64,000 nucleotides of DNA from Rhodococcus pseudokoreensis (GTDB taxonomy: Bacteria; Actinomycetota; Actinomycetes; Mycobacteriales; Mycobacteriaceae). The stretch lies in contig NZ_CP070619.1 of NCBI RefSeq assembly GCF_017068395.1, forward strand, positions 2,542,001 to 2,606,000. Direction: 5' to 3'. Shown here piece after piece: positions 36,501 through 43,431 of this stretch. Position numbers and translations under genes: made by a program. The notes under the pieces were generated by a model. It was not told the origin of the DNA, made no database searches, and was given only the letters and a program-made list of their open reading frames with translations. Position 1 is the first letter of the stretch; each line of letters opens with the position of its first letter.

Positions 36501-36725
36501 CCGTTCGCAGGCGGCACCCCCGGCACCGGCGTGCAGGTGGCCACGACCAGCACCACGACAGGCGCCGACCTGCTCGTCAGCGGCGGCGGGCCCGGTGGCG
36601 CCGAGGTGCGCAAGTTCGGGCTGGGGCGCCCGGACCCGCAGTCCACGACGCTGGTGCCGCTGCCCCTGGGTGCGCTCCCCGCGCTCCCCGCGGCGCAGGG
36701 ATCCGTGCCGCTCGGCGGCCGGTAG
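33543..36725 (+). CDS. Multicopper oxidase fused to a C-terminal FG-GAP-like beta-propeller; lipoprotein
   Basis: 1060 residues from ATG 33543 (in-frame start 33507 would place 12 odd residues before the signal). The signal 'VVVSMTSALTAC' ends in a lipobox. The oxidase part (about 60-690) has all copper ligands: H164/H166 in 'HTHG', H207/H209 in 'YHSH', H599, H602 and H604 in 'HPMHIH', and H667-C668-H669 with H673 in 'HCHRLNHEDNGLM'. The axial position of the type 1 copper is L678. From about 700 to the end run five repeats with Ca-loop-like 'ADVNGDMILDLVVGTG' and 'ADIDGNALADNIIVGTG', the FG-GAP/propeller pattern. It should act outside the membrane, oxidising metal ions or phenolics. Such a fusion is unusual; most bacterial oxidases end after the HCH motif. 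Confidence 0.88.
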   Translation: MVVRRRKPLVAIAVAVVVSMTSALTACTSDEPTSSAGGNAGPDGSPVAYEEPVKLSSENGVLEVRLSAHQGTVDLDTVSEPVSNFLVFGYEVLQGTSSNGSNTGDDVYPAPTLRVDPGERLIIHYDNDLRDLTIEDFYDPAFTPAGGDVPIYPPALESAPLNLHTHGLHVSPDGNADNVLLDIPAGMGNVYDYAVPKDMPNGMYWYHSHRHTLTAQQTYAGLAGLLEIGRPDGNLPLVTQNDVPIRDMALQYNFVFDRKGKGHQLNDPNWPQFVSTLKPPEGSQLADGTYSPSLAPVNFAETTEGAQYVTNWYAGPLSPANHRGQNQFVPGNLQSFRSDSTNIPADPSLPDNERDVQYTINGQFQPELKLKPGQTEIWVLANISDFAYMPLRLTETATGKHPQFSIVGQDGNPFTQVQRPVGGDGTRLVVPPASRYAIAVTMPDTGDLVLDMPPLDGAKPVTNPGVLYTNNGTGNPPAELGTVTVDPSVISYADGFFTFPTQTLVHVTPDSGEGRTTPFEPGRNLDAYTSFVDTSVMTPDVKRTLTVSGGFGNEKASNSDPKAFTYEFDDNTFPNIPLIQPRLNSVEEWTITNLNNDEHPMHIHVNDFQVMEIVDPVTGTRTGVQPWGEDNVNVPAPVTDANENALEPASVTLRTKFTEYTGTFVIHCHRLNHEDNGLMATVNVIPEVSTYAVAVPGTPGTPATVQVHDGNGDKVIAAVTPFPAFEGAPTVAMADVNGDMILDLVVGTGAGVAPEVVAYDGNDVGSGPFTAELTRFAPFDEGFRGGVNVAGADIDGNALADNIIVGTGPGTETQVKVFSSTLPTDKGAAPETFSTFTPYPGSRSGVTVATGLVDTASGRASIVTAPGPGEAPRVKTFRYDLFEPTAAAQADGTADEHAGHTGGPRTTSEFLAFDENYLGGVSLSTGWVAGAEGGAKSIVTGMLGGDGTVRVWSSGSRLDGEPGMYLESPNHHSDGAVAFTQIASFAPFAGGTPGTGVQVATTSTTTGADLLVSGGGPGGAEVRKFGLGRPDPQSTTLVPLPLGALPALPAAQGSVPLGGR

Positions 36726-36734
36726 GAGCCGGCG

Positions 36735-37202
36735 TCAGGCGGTCCGCTTCTCGGCGGCGTCGGCGATGTCGTCGAGGTCCTGCCGGATCATCTTGGTGGT
36801 GGCCTTCAGCGCGAACGACCCGAACACCTTCATCAGGAATCGCGAAAAAGCACCCATGCCGGTTGCTTCCGCCGAGAAGTGGAACGTCAGGGTGGTGCCG
36901 GCACCGGCAGGTGTCAGGGTGAACACCGTCGTGTAGTCGGCGCCGCGGGACGACGCCTTCACCACGGTGCGCTTCTCCTGATCGATCTCCGCGACCCACA
37001 TCTCCTCGGACGACGACTTGCCGAACAGCACCCGGGTCTCACGCCACCGCGTGCCGACCTCGTAGCGCGTCGAGTCCAACCGCTCGACCTTCTCCACGCC
37101 GCTCAGAACCGACTCCGCGTTGTCCAGGTCGGTGAGGACATTCCAGACCGCGCTCGCGGGCGCGTCGATCGTTCGGCTCACTCGGATTTCGGAGGCTGAC
37201 AT
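36735..37202 (-). CDS. SRPBCC-family protein, possibly CoxG-like
   Basis: 155 residues from ATG 37202. The Bet v1-like fold is indicated by 'VSRTIDAPASAVWNVLTDLDNA', the 'VEKVERLDSTRYEVGTRWRET' sheet and a C-terminal helix 'RQDLDDIADAAEKR'. The C-terminal half contains a hydrophobic stretch around 'FSRFLMKVFGSFALKA'. It is the last gene of the molybdenum hydroxylase operon, 22 bases after the ABM-membrane gene. In CO dehydrogenase operons the SRPBCC protein CoxG links the enzyme to the membrane and quinone; a comparable role is inferred here from position. It is only distantly similar to the SRPBCC protein at 620-1051. Confidence 0.75.
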   Translation of the reverse strand: MSASEIRVSRTIDAPASAVWNVLTDLDNAESVLSGVEKVERLDSTRYEVGTRWRETRVLFGKSSSEEMWVAEIDQEKRTVVKASSRGADYTTVFTLTPAGAGTTLTFHFSAEATGMGAFSRFLMKVFGSFALKATTKMIRQDLDDIADAAEKRTA

Positions 37203-37224
37203 GTGGCACCCGTTTCTCTCGGTG

Positions 37225-38199
37225 TCAGGGCAGGGTCCAGAACTGGGTGGTCACCAGATAGAAGACGACGACCCAGAACACCATAGCCCCGGCGACGACG
37301 GCGAGCCCTCGACGGTTCGTCTTCGCTTCGGGAACACCAGGCGCCGGCCGCAGCCAGTGCCCCAGTATCCGGTTCACGTAGTACGGCATCGTCACGAAGC
37401 TCATGATGAAGCTGGACAGCAGGTTTCCGACGAGCAGGCCGAGCCACAGCGGCATCTGCAGCGGCGACAGCGCGAGCGTGAGGATCACCACCGTCGGATA
37501 GAGGCCGACCCACACGGCGACCGACGTCTTGGTCTCGGACGGCGGCGGCGCCTCGTGGCCGTTCTCGTCGAACGCGAACCAACTGCCGAAGGAGTTGTCG
37601 ATGGTGCGCAATTCGAAGTCGTGGAACTTCTCCCCCTCCGCGAGCAGTTCCTGCCGTGTCGCCGACGTGAGCCACGTGTCGAGGTCGGCGGCGTTGTCGT
37701 AGCGGTACAGCGCGGTCCACTCGTCCTGCACACCTTCGACGGGGCGGAACAGTTCGCTCCCGCGGAAGCCGTCGAATCTGCTCTCCTCCAGTCGCAGTCG
37801 GTCCTGCCACGCGAGGAAGTCGTCGACGTGTTCCGGGCGGACGCGGTGCGTCACGACGACCGTCACGAGCGGATCCGCCTCCCGCACGCCGCCACCGGTG
37901 ATGACCTGCTGAGTGGCGGGGCCGTCGAAGTACGGTTGCCCCTGATCCAGCCGGTCCTGCCGGGTGGCGCTGTTGATCCACGCCTGTACGTGGGCGACGG
38001 AGTCGAAGCGGTAGACCACCACCCAGTCGGGTTGCACGGCAGTGGGTGCGGAGATCTCGGCGCCCAGGAACCCGGGGTAGCGGGACGCGGCCGCGTTCAT
38101 GTCCCGCTGCCAGGCCTCGAAGGCCTCCTCGGAACCGGCCCGCACCTTCTGGCCGATGATGACCGTCGCGGCGTTGCCGGTGGCCTTCTCGGTGTCCAT
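37225..38199 (-). CDS. Tandem ABM-domain protein with C-terminal membrane helices
   Basis: 324 residues from ATG 38199. Two antibiotic-biosynthesis-monooxygenase-like (dimeric alpha/beta barrel) modules are visible, about 12-100 and 110-200, each with the pattern 'V...F..WQ......Y.GF.G.E' followed by 'W..LYRYD...'/'WVVVYRFDS' and 'W..SATRQ'. The repeat 'INSATRQDRL' / 'LTSATRQELL' shows internal duplication. Three membrane helices follow (about 228-248, 250-280, 298-320). Thus the barrels face the cytoplasm or periplasm on a membrane anchor. It is encoded between the Mo hydroxylase and the SRPBCC gene with 17- and 22-base gaps. Function unknown; heme-degrading or anchoring roles are possible. 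Confidence 0.8.
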   Translation of the reverse strand: MDTEKATGNAATVIIGQKVRAGSEEAFEAWQRDMNAAASRYPGFLGAEISAPTAVQPDWVVVYRFDSVAHVQAWINSATRQDRLDQGQPYFDGPATQQVITGGGVREADPLVTVVVTHRVRPEHVDDFLAWQDRLRLEESRFDGFRGSELFRPVEGVQDEWTALYRYDNAADLDTWLTSATRQELLAEGEKFHDFELRTIDNSFGSWFAFDENGHEAPPPSETKTSVAVWVGLYPTVVILTLALSPLQMPLWLGLLVGNLLSSFIMSFVTMPYYVNRILGHWLRPAPGVPEAKTNRRGLAVVAGAMVFWVVVFYLVTTQFWTLP

Positions 38200-38216
38200 T
38201 GCCTACTCCTCACCGC

Positions 38217-40934
38217 TCAGGTCGTCGGAACCGATCTGCTCTCGCCGATGCGGCTGTAGATGCGCTCGGGGGTGAGCGGCAACTCGCGGAAACGCACGCC
38301 CGTCGCGTCTTCCAGCGCGTTGGCCAGTGCAGGCGCCACCGGGTTGATGCAGCACTCCGCCATTCCCTTCGCGCGCATCGGACCGACGGAGTCCGAAGAA
38401 TCGACCAGCAGCACTTCGGTCCGGGGAATGTCGGCGAAGGTGGGGATGCGGTAGTTGCGCAGGTTGGGGTTGGTCATCACACCGTTGTCGTCGACGTGGA
38501 AGTTCTCGGTCAGCACGAATCCGATGCCCTGGGCGACGCCGCCCTCGATCTGGCCGCGCACCTGCACCGGGTTGATGATGACCCCGGCGTCCGTGGCCTG
38601 GACGCTGTCGAGGATGCGGATCTCGCCCGTCACCCGGTGGACGGCGATGCGGAAACCGTGAGCGTTGGAGACGACGCTGCGCGGCGACCCGTACGCCTTG
38701 CGCGCCTCCGTGAACCGGATGCCGCGGGGCCGGGCGGCGTCGAGGAGGTCGGTCAGCGGCACCCGTGTGCCGTCGCAGAGCACCGCGTCGTCGTCCATCG
38801 AGCAGGACGCGACGTCGACCCCCGTGTGCGCGGCGGCGAACGCCAGAATGCGGGTGCGCAGCGCTTCCGACGCCTGCGACACGGCGTTGCCCGCGACGAA
38901 CAGGCCCGCACTGGCGAACGCCCCCGTGTCGAAACCCGTGCGGTCGGTGTCGGACTGCACGAGACGTACCCGCGACGGCGTGGTGCCGAGCTGGGTGGCC
39001 GCGATCTGCACGTGCGCCGTCGACGTCCCCTCACCGAATTCGACGGTGCCGACGGCGAGTTCGTACACGCCGTCGTCGCCGAGCGTCGCCCACGCCTCCG
39101 AGATGTGCTCGGTCGGGGGCGCGGTCTCGTGAAGACCACACGCGGTGCCCACGCCGACGAGCCAATCCTCGCCCGGCACCTGCCCGTTCCCGGTCCGTCC
39201 CAGTGCGGCGTCCACGAGGTCGATGCACTGCCCGAGCCCGTCCTCCCCGAACACGACGTCGTCGGGCCCGTCGTCGATCGCCACGAGTGAGTCACCGGGG
39301 CGGACGATGTTGCGGCGCCGCAACTCGACGGGGTCGATGCCCAGCGCGACCGCCAGCTCGGTGATGGCGGACTCGACCGCGAACGCGGGCTGCGTCATGC
39401 CGTACCCGCGCAGCGCCCCGCTGGGCACGGTGTTCGTGTACACGGAGTACGCGTCGAACTTCTTGTTGAGGCACCGGTACGTCGAGATCGCGGCCCCGGC
39501 GGCGAACAACGTCTCGCCCCCGTGGTTGCCGTACGCGCCCGTGTTCGACACGTTGCGCACCTGGAACGCCGTGAGCGTGCCGTCGGCCCGCGCACCGAGC
39601 TTGACCGTCAGCTTCATCGGGTGCCGCGGCGACGCCGTCGTGAACTCTTCTTCCCGGGTGAACTCGAGGGACACCGGCCTGCGCGTGTCGAGGGTGGCGA
39701 GCGCAACCAGATCCTCCGTGATCACCTCCTGCTTGCCGCCGAACGCTCCCCCGACCCGCTCGCAGAACACCCGCAACTGGTCGGGGCGCAGGTCGAACAG
39801 GTGAGCCAGCTTGACCTTCGCGATCGACGGCGACTGCGAACTCGTGCGCACGTGCAGGCGGCCGTCCTCCATCCAGGCGATCGACCCGTGCGTCTCGAGA
39901 TGCGCATGCTGCACCCGCGGCGTGAAGTACGTGCCCTCGTGGATCACGTCGGCCTCGGCGAACCCGGCCTCGACGTCCCCCACCTCACCGTGCAGTTCGA
40001 GCAGGATGTTGCGCACCGGGTCCTGGACGAACGGGTCGTCCGAACCGTGCAATTGCGGTGCGCCGTCGGCCATCGCCTCCTCCGGGTCGAACACCGCGGG
40101 CAGCACGTCGTATTCGACGACCACCCTGCGGCAGCCCTCCTCCGCGGCGCCGACCGTGTCCGCCACCACCGCGACCACCCGCTGTCCGGCGAACCGGACC
40201 GTGTCGTCGAGGATGTACGTGTCGTCGGGGTCGACGAGGTGATCGGTGTGGATCGCGGTCGTGTACAGCTTCCGGGGCACGTCCTCCCACGTGTACACGC
40301 GGTGCACTCCGGGGACGGCGAGCGCCGCCGTCCTGTCGATCGACACGATGCGCGCATGGGCGTGCGGCGAATGCAGCACCTTCATGTGCAGCAATCCGTC
40401 GATCTCCGTGTCCATCGTGAATCGGGCACGGCCCGTGACGACGTCGGTGGCCGCGGGCGCTCCGACGCTGGTGCCGACGGCCCGGCCCGGTTCGGCGACC
40501 TCGATCGCGGCGACACCGTTCACCGCGTCCTCGATCGCGCGGTAGCCGGTGCAGCGGCACAGATTGCCCTTCAACGCGCGGGGCAGGTCGGCTTTCTGCG
40601 CATCGGTGAACGTCGCCGACGTCATGATCATCCCCGCGGTGCAGAAGCCGCACTGGAACCCGGGGGCGTCCCGGAACTGCCGCTGTACCGGATGCAGGTC
40701 GTCCGGCGAACCGAGGCCCTCGATCGTGGTCACCTCACGCCCGTCAGCCCGGAACGCGGGTGTGATGCAACTGTGCACGGGATCGCCGTCGAGCCACACC
40801 GTGCATGCCCCGCAATCGCCTGCGTCGCAACCCTTCTTGACGCCGTGATGGCCGAGTGAACGCACGAACGTCCGCAGGCACTGCCCGGGGTGCGGCTCCT
40901 CGTCGAACGTCCTGCCGTTGACGGTGTACGTCAT
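38217..40934 (-). CDS. Molybdenum hydroxylase, fused [2Fe-2S] and molybdopterin subunits (xanthine dehydrogenase family)
   Basis: 905 residues from ATG 40934 (ATGA overlap with the FAD subunit stop). The N-terminal 150 residues carry two [2Fe-2S] sites: C36/C41/C44/C56 and C95/C98/C126/C128. The rest is the Moco-binding part with 'RVGGAFGGKQE', 'SGALRGYGMTQPAF' and 'RAKGMAECCINPVAPA', the last holding the base-catalyst Glu. The active-site loop lacks the AYRCSFR of CO dehydrogenase, so it is a xanthine/aldehyde-type hydroxylase. Length and layout resemble Desulfovibrio aldehyde oxidoreductase (about 907 residues), but here a separate FAD subunit exists. The substrate is unknown. It heads a block with ABM-membrane and SRPBCC proteins. 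Confidence 0.9.
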   Translation of the reverse strand: MTYTVNGRTFDEEPHPGQCLRTFVRSLGHHGVKKGCDAGDCGACTVWLDGDPVHSCITPAFRADGREVTTIEGLGSPDDLHPVQRQFRDAPGFQCGFCTAGMIMTSATFTDAQKADLPRALKGNLCRCTGYRAIEDAVNGVAAIEVAEPGRAVGTSVGAPAATDVVTGRARFTMDTEIDGLLHMKVLHSPHAHARIVSIDRTAALAVPGVHRVYTWEDVPRKLYTTAIHTDHLVDPDDTYILDDTVRFAGQRVVAVVADTVGAAEEGCRRVVVEYDVLPAVFDPEEAMADGAPQLHGSDDPFVQDPVRNILLELHGEVGDVEAGFAEADVIHEGTYFTPRVQHAHLETHGSIAWMEDGRLHVRTSSQSPSIAKVKLAHLFDLRPDQLRVFCERVGGAFGGKQEVITEDLVALATLDTRRPVSLEFTREEEFTTASPRHPMKLTVKLGARADGTLTAFQVRNVSNTGAYGNHGGETLFAAGAAISTYRCLNKKFDAYSVYTNTVPSGALRGYGMTQPAFAVESAITELAVALGIDPVELRRRNIVRPGDSLVAIDDGPDDVVFGEDGLGQCIDLVDAALGRTGNGQVPGEDWLVGVGTACGLHETAPPTEHISEAWATLGDDGVYELAVGTVEFGEGTSTAHVQIAATQLGTTPSRVRLVQSDTDRTGFDTGAFASAGLFVAGNAVSQASEALRTRILAFAAAHTGVDVASCSMDDDAVLCDGTRVPLTDLLDAARPRGIRFTEARKAYGSPRSVVSNAHGFRIAVHRVTGEIRILDSVQATDAGVIINPVQVRGQIEGGVAQGIGFVLTENFHVDDNGVMTNPNLRNYRIPTFADIPRTEVLLVDSSDSVGPMRAKGMAECCINPVAPALANALEDATGVRFRELPLTPERIYSRIGESRSVPTT

Positions 40935-41758
40935 CGCCGACCTCCTGCCGCGAGTTCGGTCCGGATCTCCTCGGCGTAATGCTTCGCGAGGTGCCGACGG
41001 TGGTCGGGGGTGCCGTTGGGGTCGTCGAACCACACGTCCTCGGGTAACGCGTCGATGCTCTGCTGCAGCGTCCCGGCGTCGGGCACGGTGTCGAACGCGA
41101 ATCGGATCGGACGCGTGGTGCCCGCCGTGATCGTGAGCAGCAGATCGTCGACGTCGGGCGACCGGGTTCCGATCATGAACAGCGTCGACCGGCCCAGGTG
41201 TGTCAGTGTGAACCGGCGGTGCGCGTGACGCTTGCGCAGGGCGCCGACCGGGATGTCGATGCGCCGCAGGATCTCACCCGGCGCGAGGATGTTCTCGTGG
41301 TTACCCGTGACGAAATCGGCGGCGTCCACGGTGCGCTCGGACCCGTCGGCCGCCCACAGGGTGTACGTCGCCTCGAGCGCGACGGCCATCGTGATCATCG
41401 GACCCGCGGGCAGCGACATGCAGATGTTGCCGCCCACCGTCGCCGAATTCCAGACCTTGAACGACGCCAGGAACGCCTCACAACTCGTTGCGAACAGCGA
41501 GCCGGCGAGCCAGTCGCCCCGCGGCGCAAAGGCATACAGGTCACGGACCGTGCACGTCGCCCCGATCCCCAGACCCGCATCGCTCGGCACCAGCGAATCC
41601 CAGCCGAGCGCCGTCAGATCGACGAGCCTGCGCAGGCCGGGCTGCTGCTCGGAGAACAACCACGTTCCCCCGGCCAGCCACGCGTCGCCGTCCCGCCACT
41701 GCGCGCCCGGCCGATCGGGTGGTCGCCGCACGACATCGGTGATGGTGTTGAGGTCCAT
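40931..41758 (-). CDS. FAD-binding subunit of the molybdenum hydroxylase (CoxM/XdhB-like)
   Basis: 275 residues from ATG 41758, with GGAG upstream. The FAD-binding domain of the CO/xanthine dehydrogenase medium-subunit family is shown by 'LAGGTWLFSEQQ', 'GLGIGATCTVRDL' and 'NSATVGGNICMSLPAGP' (the second FAD-binding loop), and 'NILAPGEILRRIDIP' before the CO_deh_flav_C part, 'GRSTLFMIGT'. It is the first gene of the operon and overlaps the FeS-Mo gene by four bases. It passes electrons from the [2Fe-2S] clusters to an acceptor, NAD+ or a quinone. Divergent from accD3, 179 bases apart. Confidence 0.88.
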   Translation of the reverse strand: MDLNTITDVVRRPPDRPGAQWRDGDAWLAGGTWLFSEQQPGLRRLVDLTALGWDSLVPSDAGLGIGATCTVRDLYAFAPRGDWLAGSLFATSCEAFLASFKVWNSATVGGNICMSLPAGPMITMAVALEATYTLWAADGSERTVDAADFVTGNHENILAPGEILRRIDIPVGALRKRHAHRRFTLTHLGRSTLFMIGTRSPDVDDLLLTITAGTTRPIRFAFDTVPDAGTLQQSIDALPEDVWFDDPNGTPDHRRHLAKHYAEEIRTELAAGGRR

Positions 41759-41937
41759 ATGACTGCTCCACTCGGGAAAAGTGTCGTCGTTCTCGTACCC
41801 GGCCTGCGTCAACTCACCTGACTCTAGACACCGCAGTAGCCCTCTCGGCGTTTTTTGCCTTCTTCCACCCGCGCTCGCGACCGTCACCGGTCGTAGCAGA
41901 CATCTACCGGCCGGGCCCGACCGCTACTCTCAGGTCC

Positions 41938-43431
41938 ATGGCTGCCAAGATCTCCGCCCACGACGTGCTCGAGTTGGTACTGGACGCAGGCAGCTTCGTC
42001 TCCTGGGACACCGCGCCCGTCGACGCGCGGCCGAACGAAAAGTACCGGTCCGACCTGCAGAAGGCCGCCGAGAAGTCGGGCGTCGACGAATCGGTGATCA
42101 CCGGCGTCGGCACCGTCCGTGGTCGCCCGGTGGCGGTCATCGCGTGCGAGTTCGCGTTCCTGGCCGGTTCGATCGGTGTGGCCGCCGCCGAGCGGATCGT
42201 GTCCGCCATCGAACGCGCCACCCGCGAGGGTCTCCCCCTGCTCGCGTCCCCGACGTCGGGCGGCACCCGCATGCAGGAGGGCACCGTCGCCTTCGTGCAG
42301 ATGGTGAAGATCGCGGCGGCCGTCGCCACCCACAAGGCCGCCCACCTCCCCTACCTCGTGTATCTGCGGAACCCGACCACCGGCGGCGTGTTCGCGTCCT
42401 GGGGTTCCCTCGGGCACATCACGGTGGCCGAACCCGGTGCGCTGGTCGGGTTCCTCGGGCCCCGCGTCTACGAGGCGCTGTACGGCGAGAAATTCCCCGA
42501 AGGCGTGCAGACGTCCGAGAACCTGTACCGCAACGGCGTCATCGACGGCGTCGTGCCCGCCACCCGCCTCCGCAGGCTCGTGCACCGTGCGTTGCGGGTG
42601 CTGATCGATCCGCCGACGCCACCCGCCGCCACCGAACCGGTGCCGGACGTCGACATCCCCGACGTTCCCGCGTGGCAGTCGGTGATGCTGTCGCGGCGCG
42701 CCGACCGGCCCGGCATCCGCCACCTGCTGCGGCACGCGGCCACCGAGCAGGTGCCCCTCAGCGGCACCGGTCAGGGCGAGACCGAGGGGACGGTGCTGTT
42801 GTCGCTGGCCCGTTTCCGCGGCGCGCCGTGCGTGCTGCTCGGCCAGGACCGCGCCGGCCAGTCGGCGCTGAACACGATGGGGCCCGCCGCCCTCCGCGAG
42901 GCACGCCGCGGCATGCGGTTGGCCGAGGAGTTGCAGATCCCCCTCGTCCTGGTGATCGACACCCTCGGTGCGGCGTTGTCGCAGGAGGCCGAGGAGCGGG
43001 GGCTGGCCCCCGAGATCGCGCGCTGCATCTCCGACCTCGTGACGTTGAAGACGCCGACCGTGTCCGTTCTGCTCGGTCAGGGCACCGGCGGCGGGGCGCT
43101 GGCGTTCCTGCCCGCCGATCGCGTGCTCGCCGCGCAGAACGGGTGGCTGGCCCCGCTGCCTCCCGAAGGTGCCAGCGCCATCGTCCACCGCGACACCACC
43201 CACGCACCCGAGATGGCGGCCGCCCAGGGCATCCGTGCGCTCGACCTCCTGCGGGACGGCGTCATCGACGCCATCATTCCCGAGCATCCGGACGCCGCCG
43301 ACGAGGCCGTCGACTTCTCCAAACGGGTCGGCGAGGCCATCTCCCGGGAACTCCGCGCCCTGACCGGGGTTCCGGAGAGCGAGCGCTTCGCGGCCCGGCT
43401 CGCCCGCTACCGGAACCTCGGCCTGAACTAG
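41938..43431 (+). CDS. accD3: Acetyl/propionyl-CoA carboxylase carboxyltransferase, AccD3 orthologue
   Basis: 497 residues from ATG 41938, close to the length recalled for Rv0904c (495). Carboxyltransferase features are 'LPLLASPTSGGTRMQEGTVA' in the N-terminal half, 'TTGGVFASWGSLGHI', and in the C-terminal half 'TVSVLLGQGTGGGALAFL' and 'GWLAPLPPEGASAI', which form the two oxyanion-hole regions. It joins the fused beta/alpha-type carboxyltransferases without an obvious zinc ribbon. It would transfer CO2 from biotin to an acyl-CoA in fatty or mycolic acid synthesis. In M. tuberculosis it adjoins prrA and echA6; here these neighbours are separated by inserted blocks. Its stop overlaps that of asnB (CTAG). 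Confidence 0.88.
   Translation: MAAKISAHDVLELVLDAGSFVSWDTAPVDARPNEKYRSDLQKAAEKSGVDESVITGVGTVRGRPVAVIACEFAFLAGSIGVAAAERIVSAIERATREGLPLLASPTSGGTRMQEGTVAFVQMVKIAAAVATHKAAHLPYLVYLRNPTTGGVFASWGSLGHITVAEPGALVGFLGPRVYEALYGEKFPEGVQTSENLYRNGVIDGVVPATRLRRLVHRALRVLIDPPTPPAATEPVPDVDIPDVPAWQSVMLSRRADRPGIRHLLRHAATEQVPLSGTGQGETEGTVLLSLARFRGAPCVLLGQDRAGQSALNTMGPAALREARRGMRLAEELQIPLVLVIDTLGAALSQEAEERGLAPEIARCISDLVTLKTPTVSVLLGQGTGGGALAFLPADRVLAAQNGWLAPLPPEGASAIVHRDTTHAPEMAAAQGIRALDLLRDGVIDAIIPEHPDAADEAVDFSKRVGEAISRELRALTGVPESERFAARLARYRNLGLN

Noticed and set aside
38217..40934. Carbon monoxide dehydrogenase large subunit
   Set aside because: The active-site loop AYRCSFR is absent; the segment reads SGALRGYGMTQ as in xanthine/aldehyde-type enzymes.
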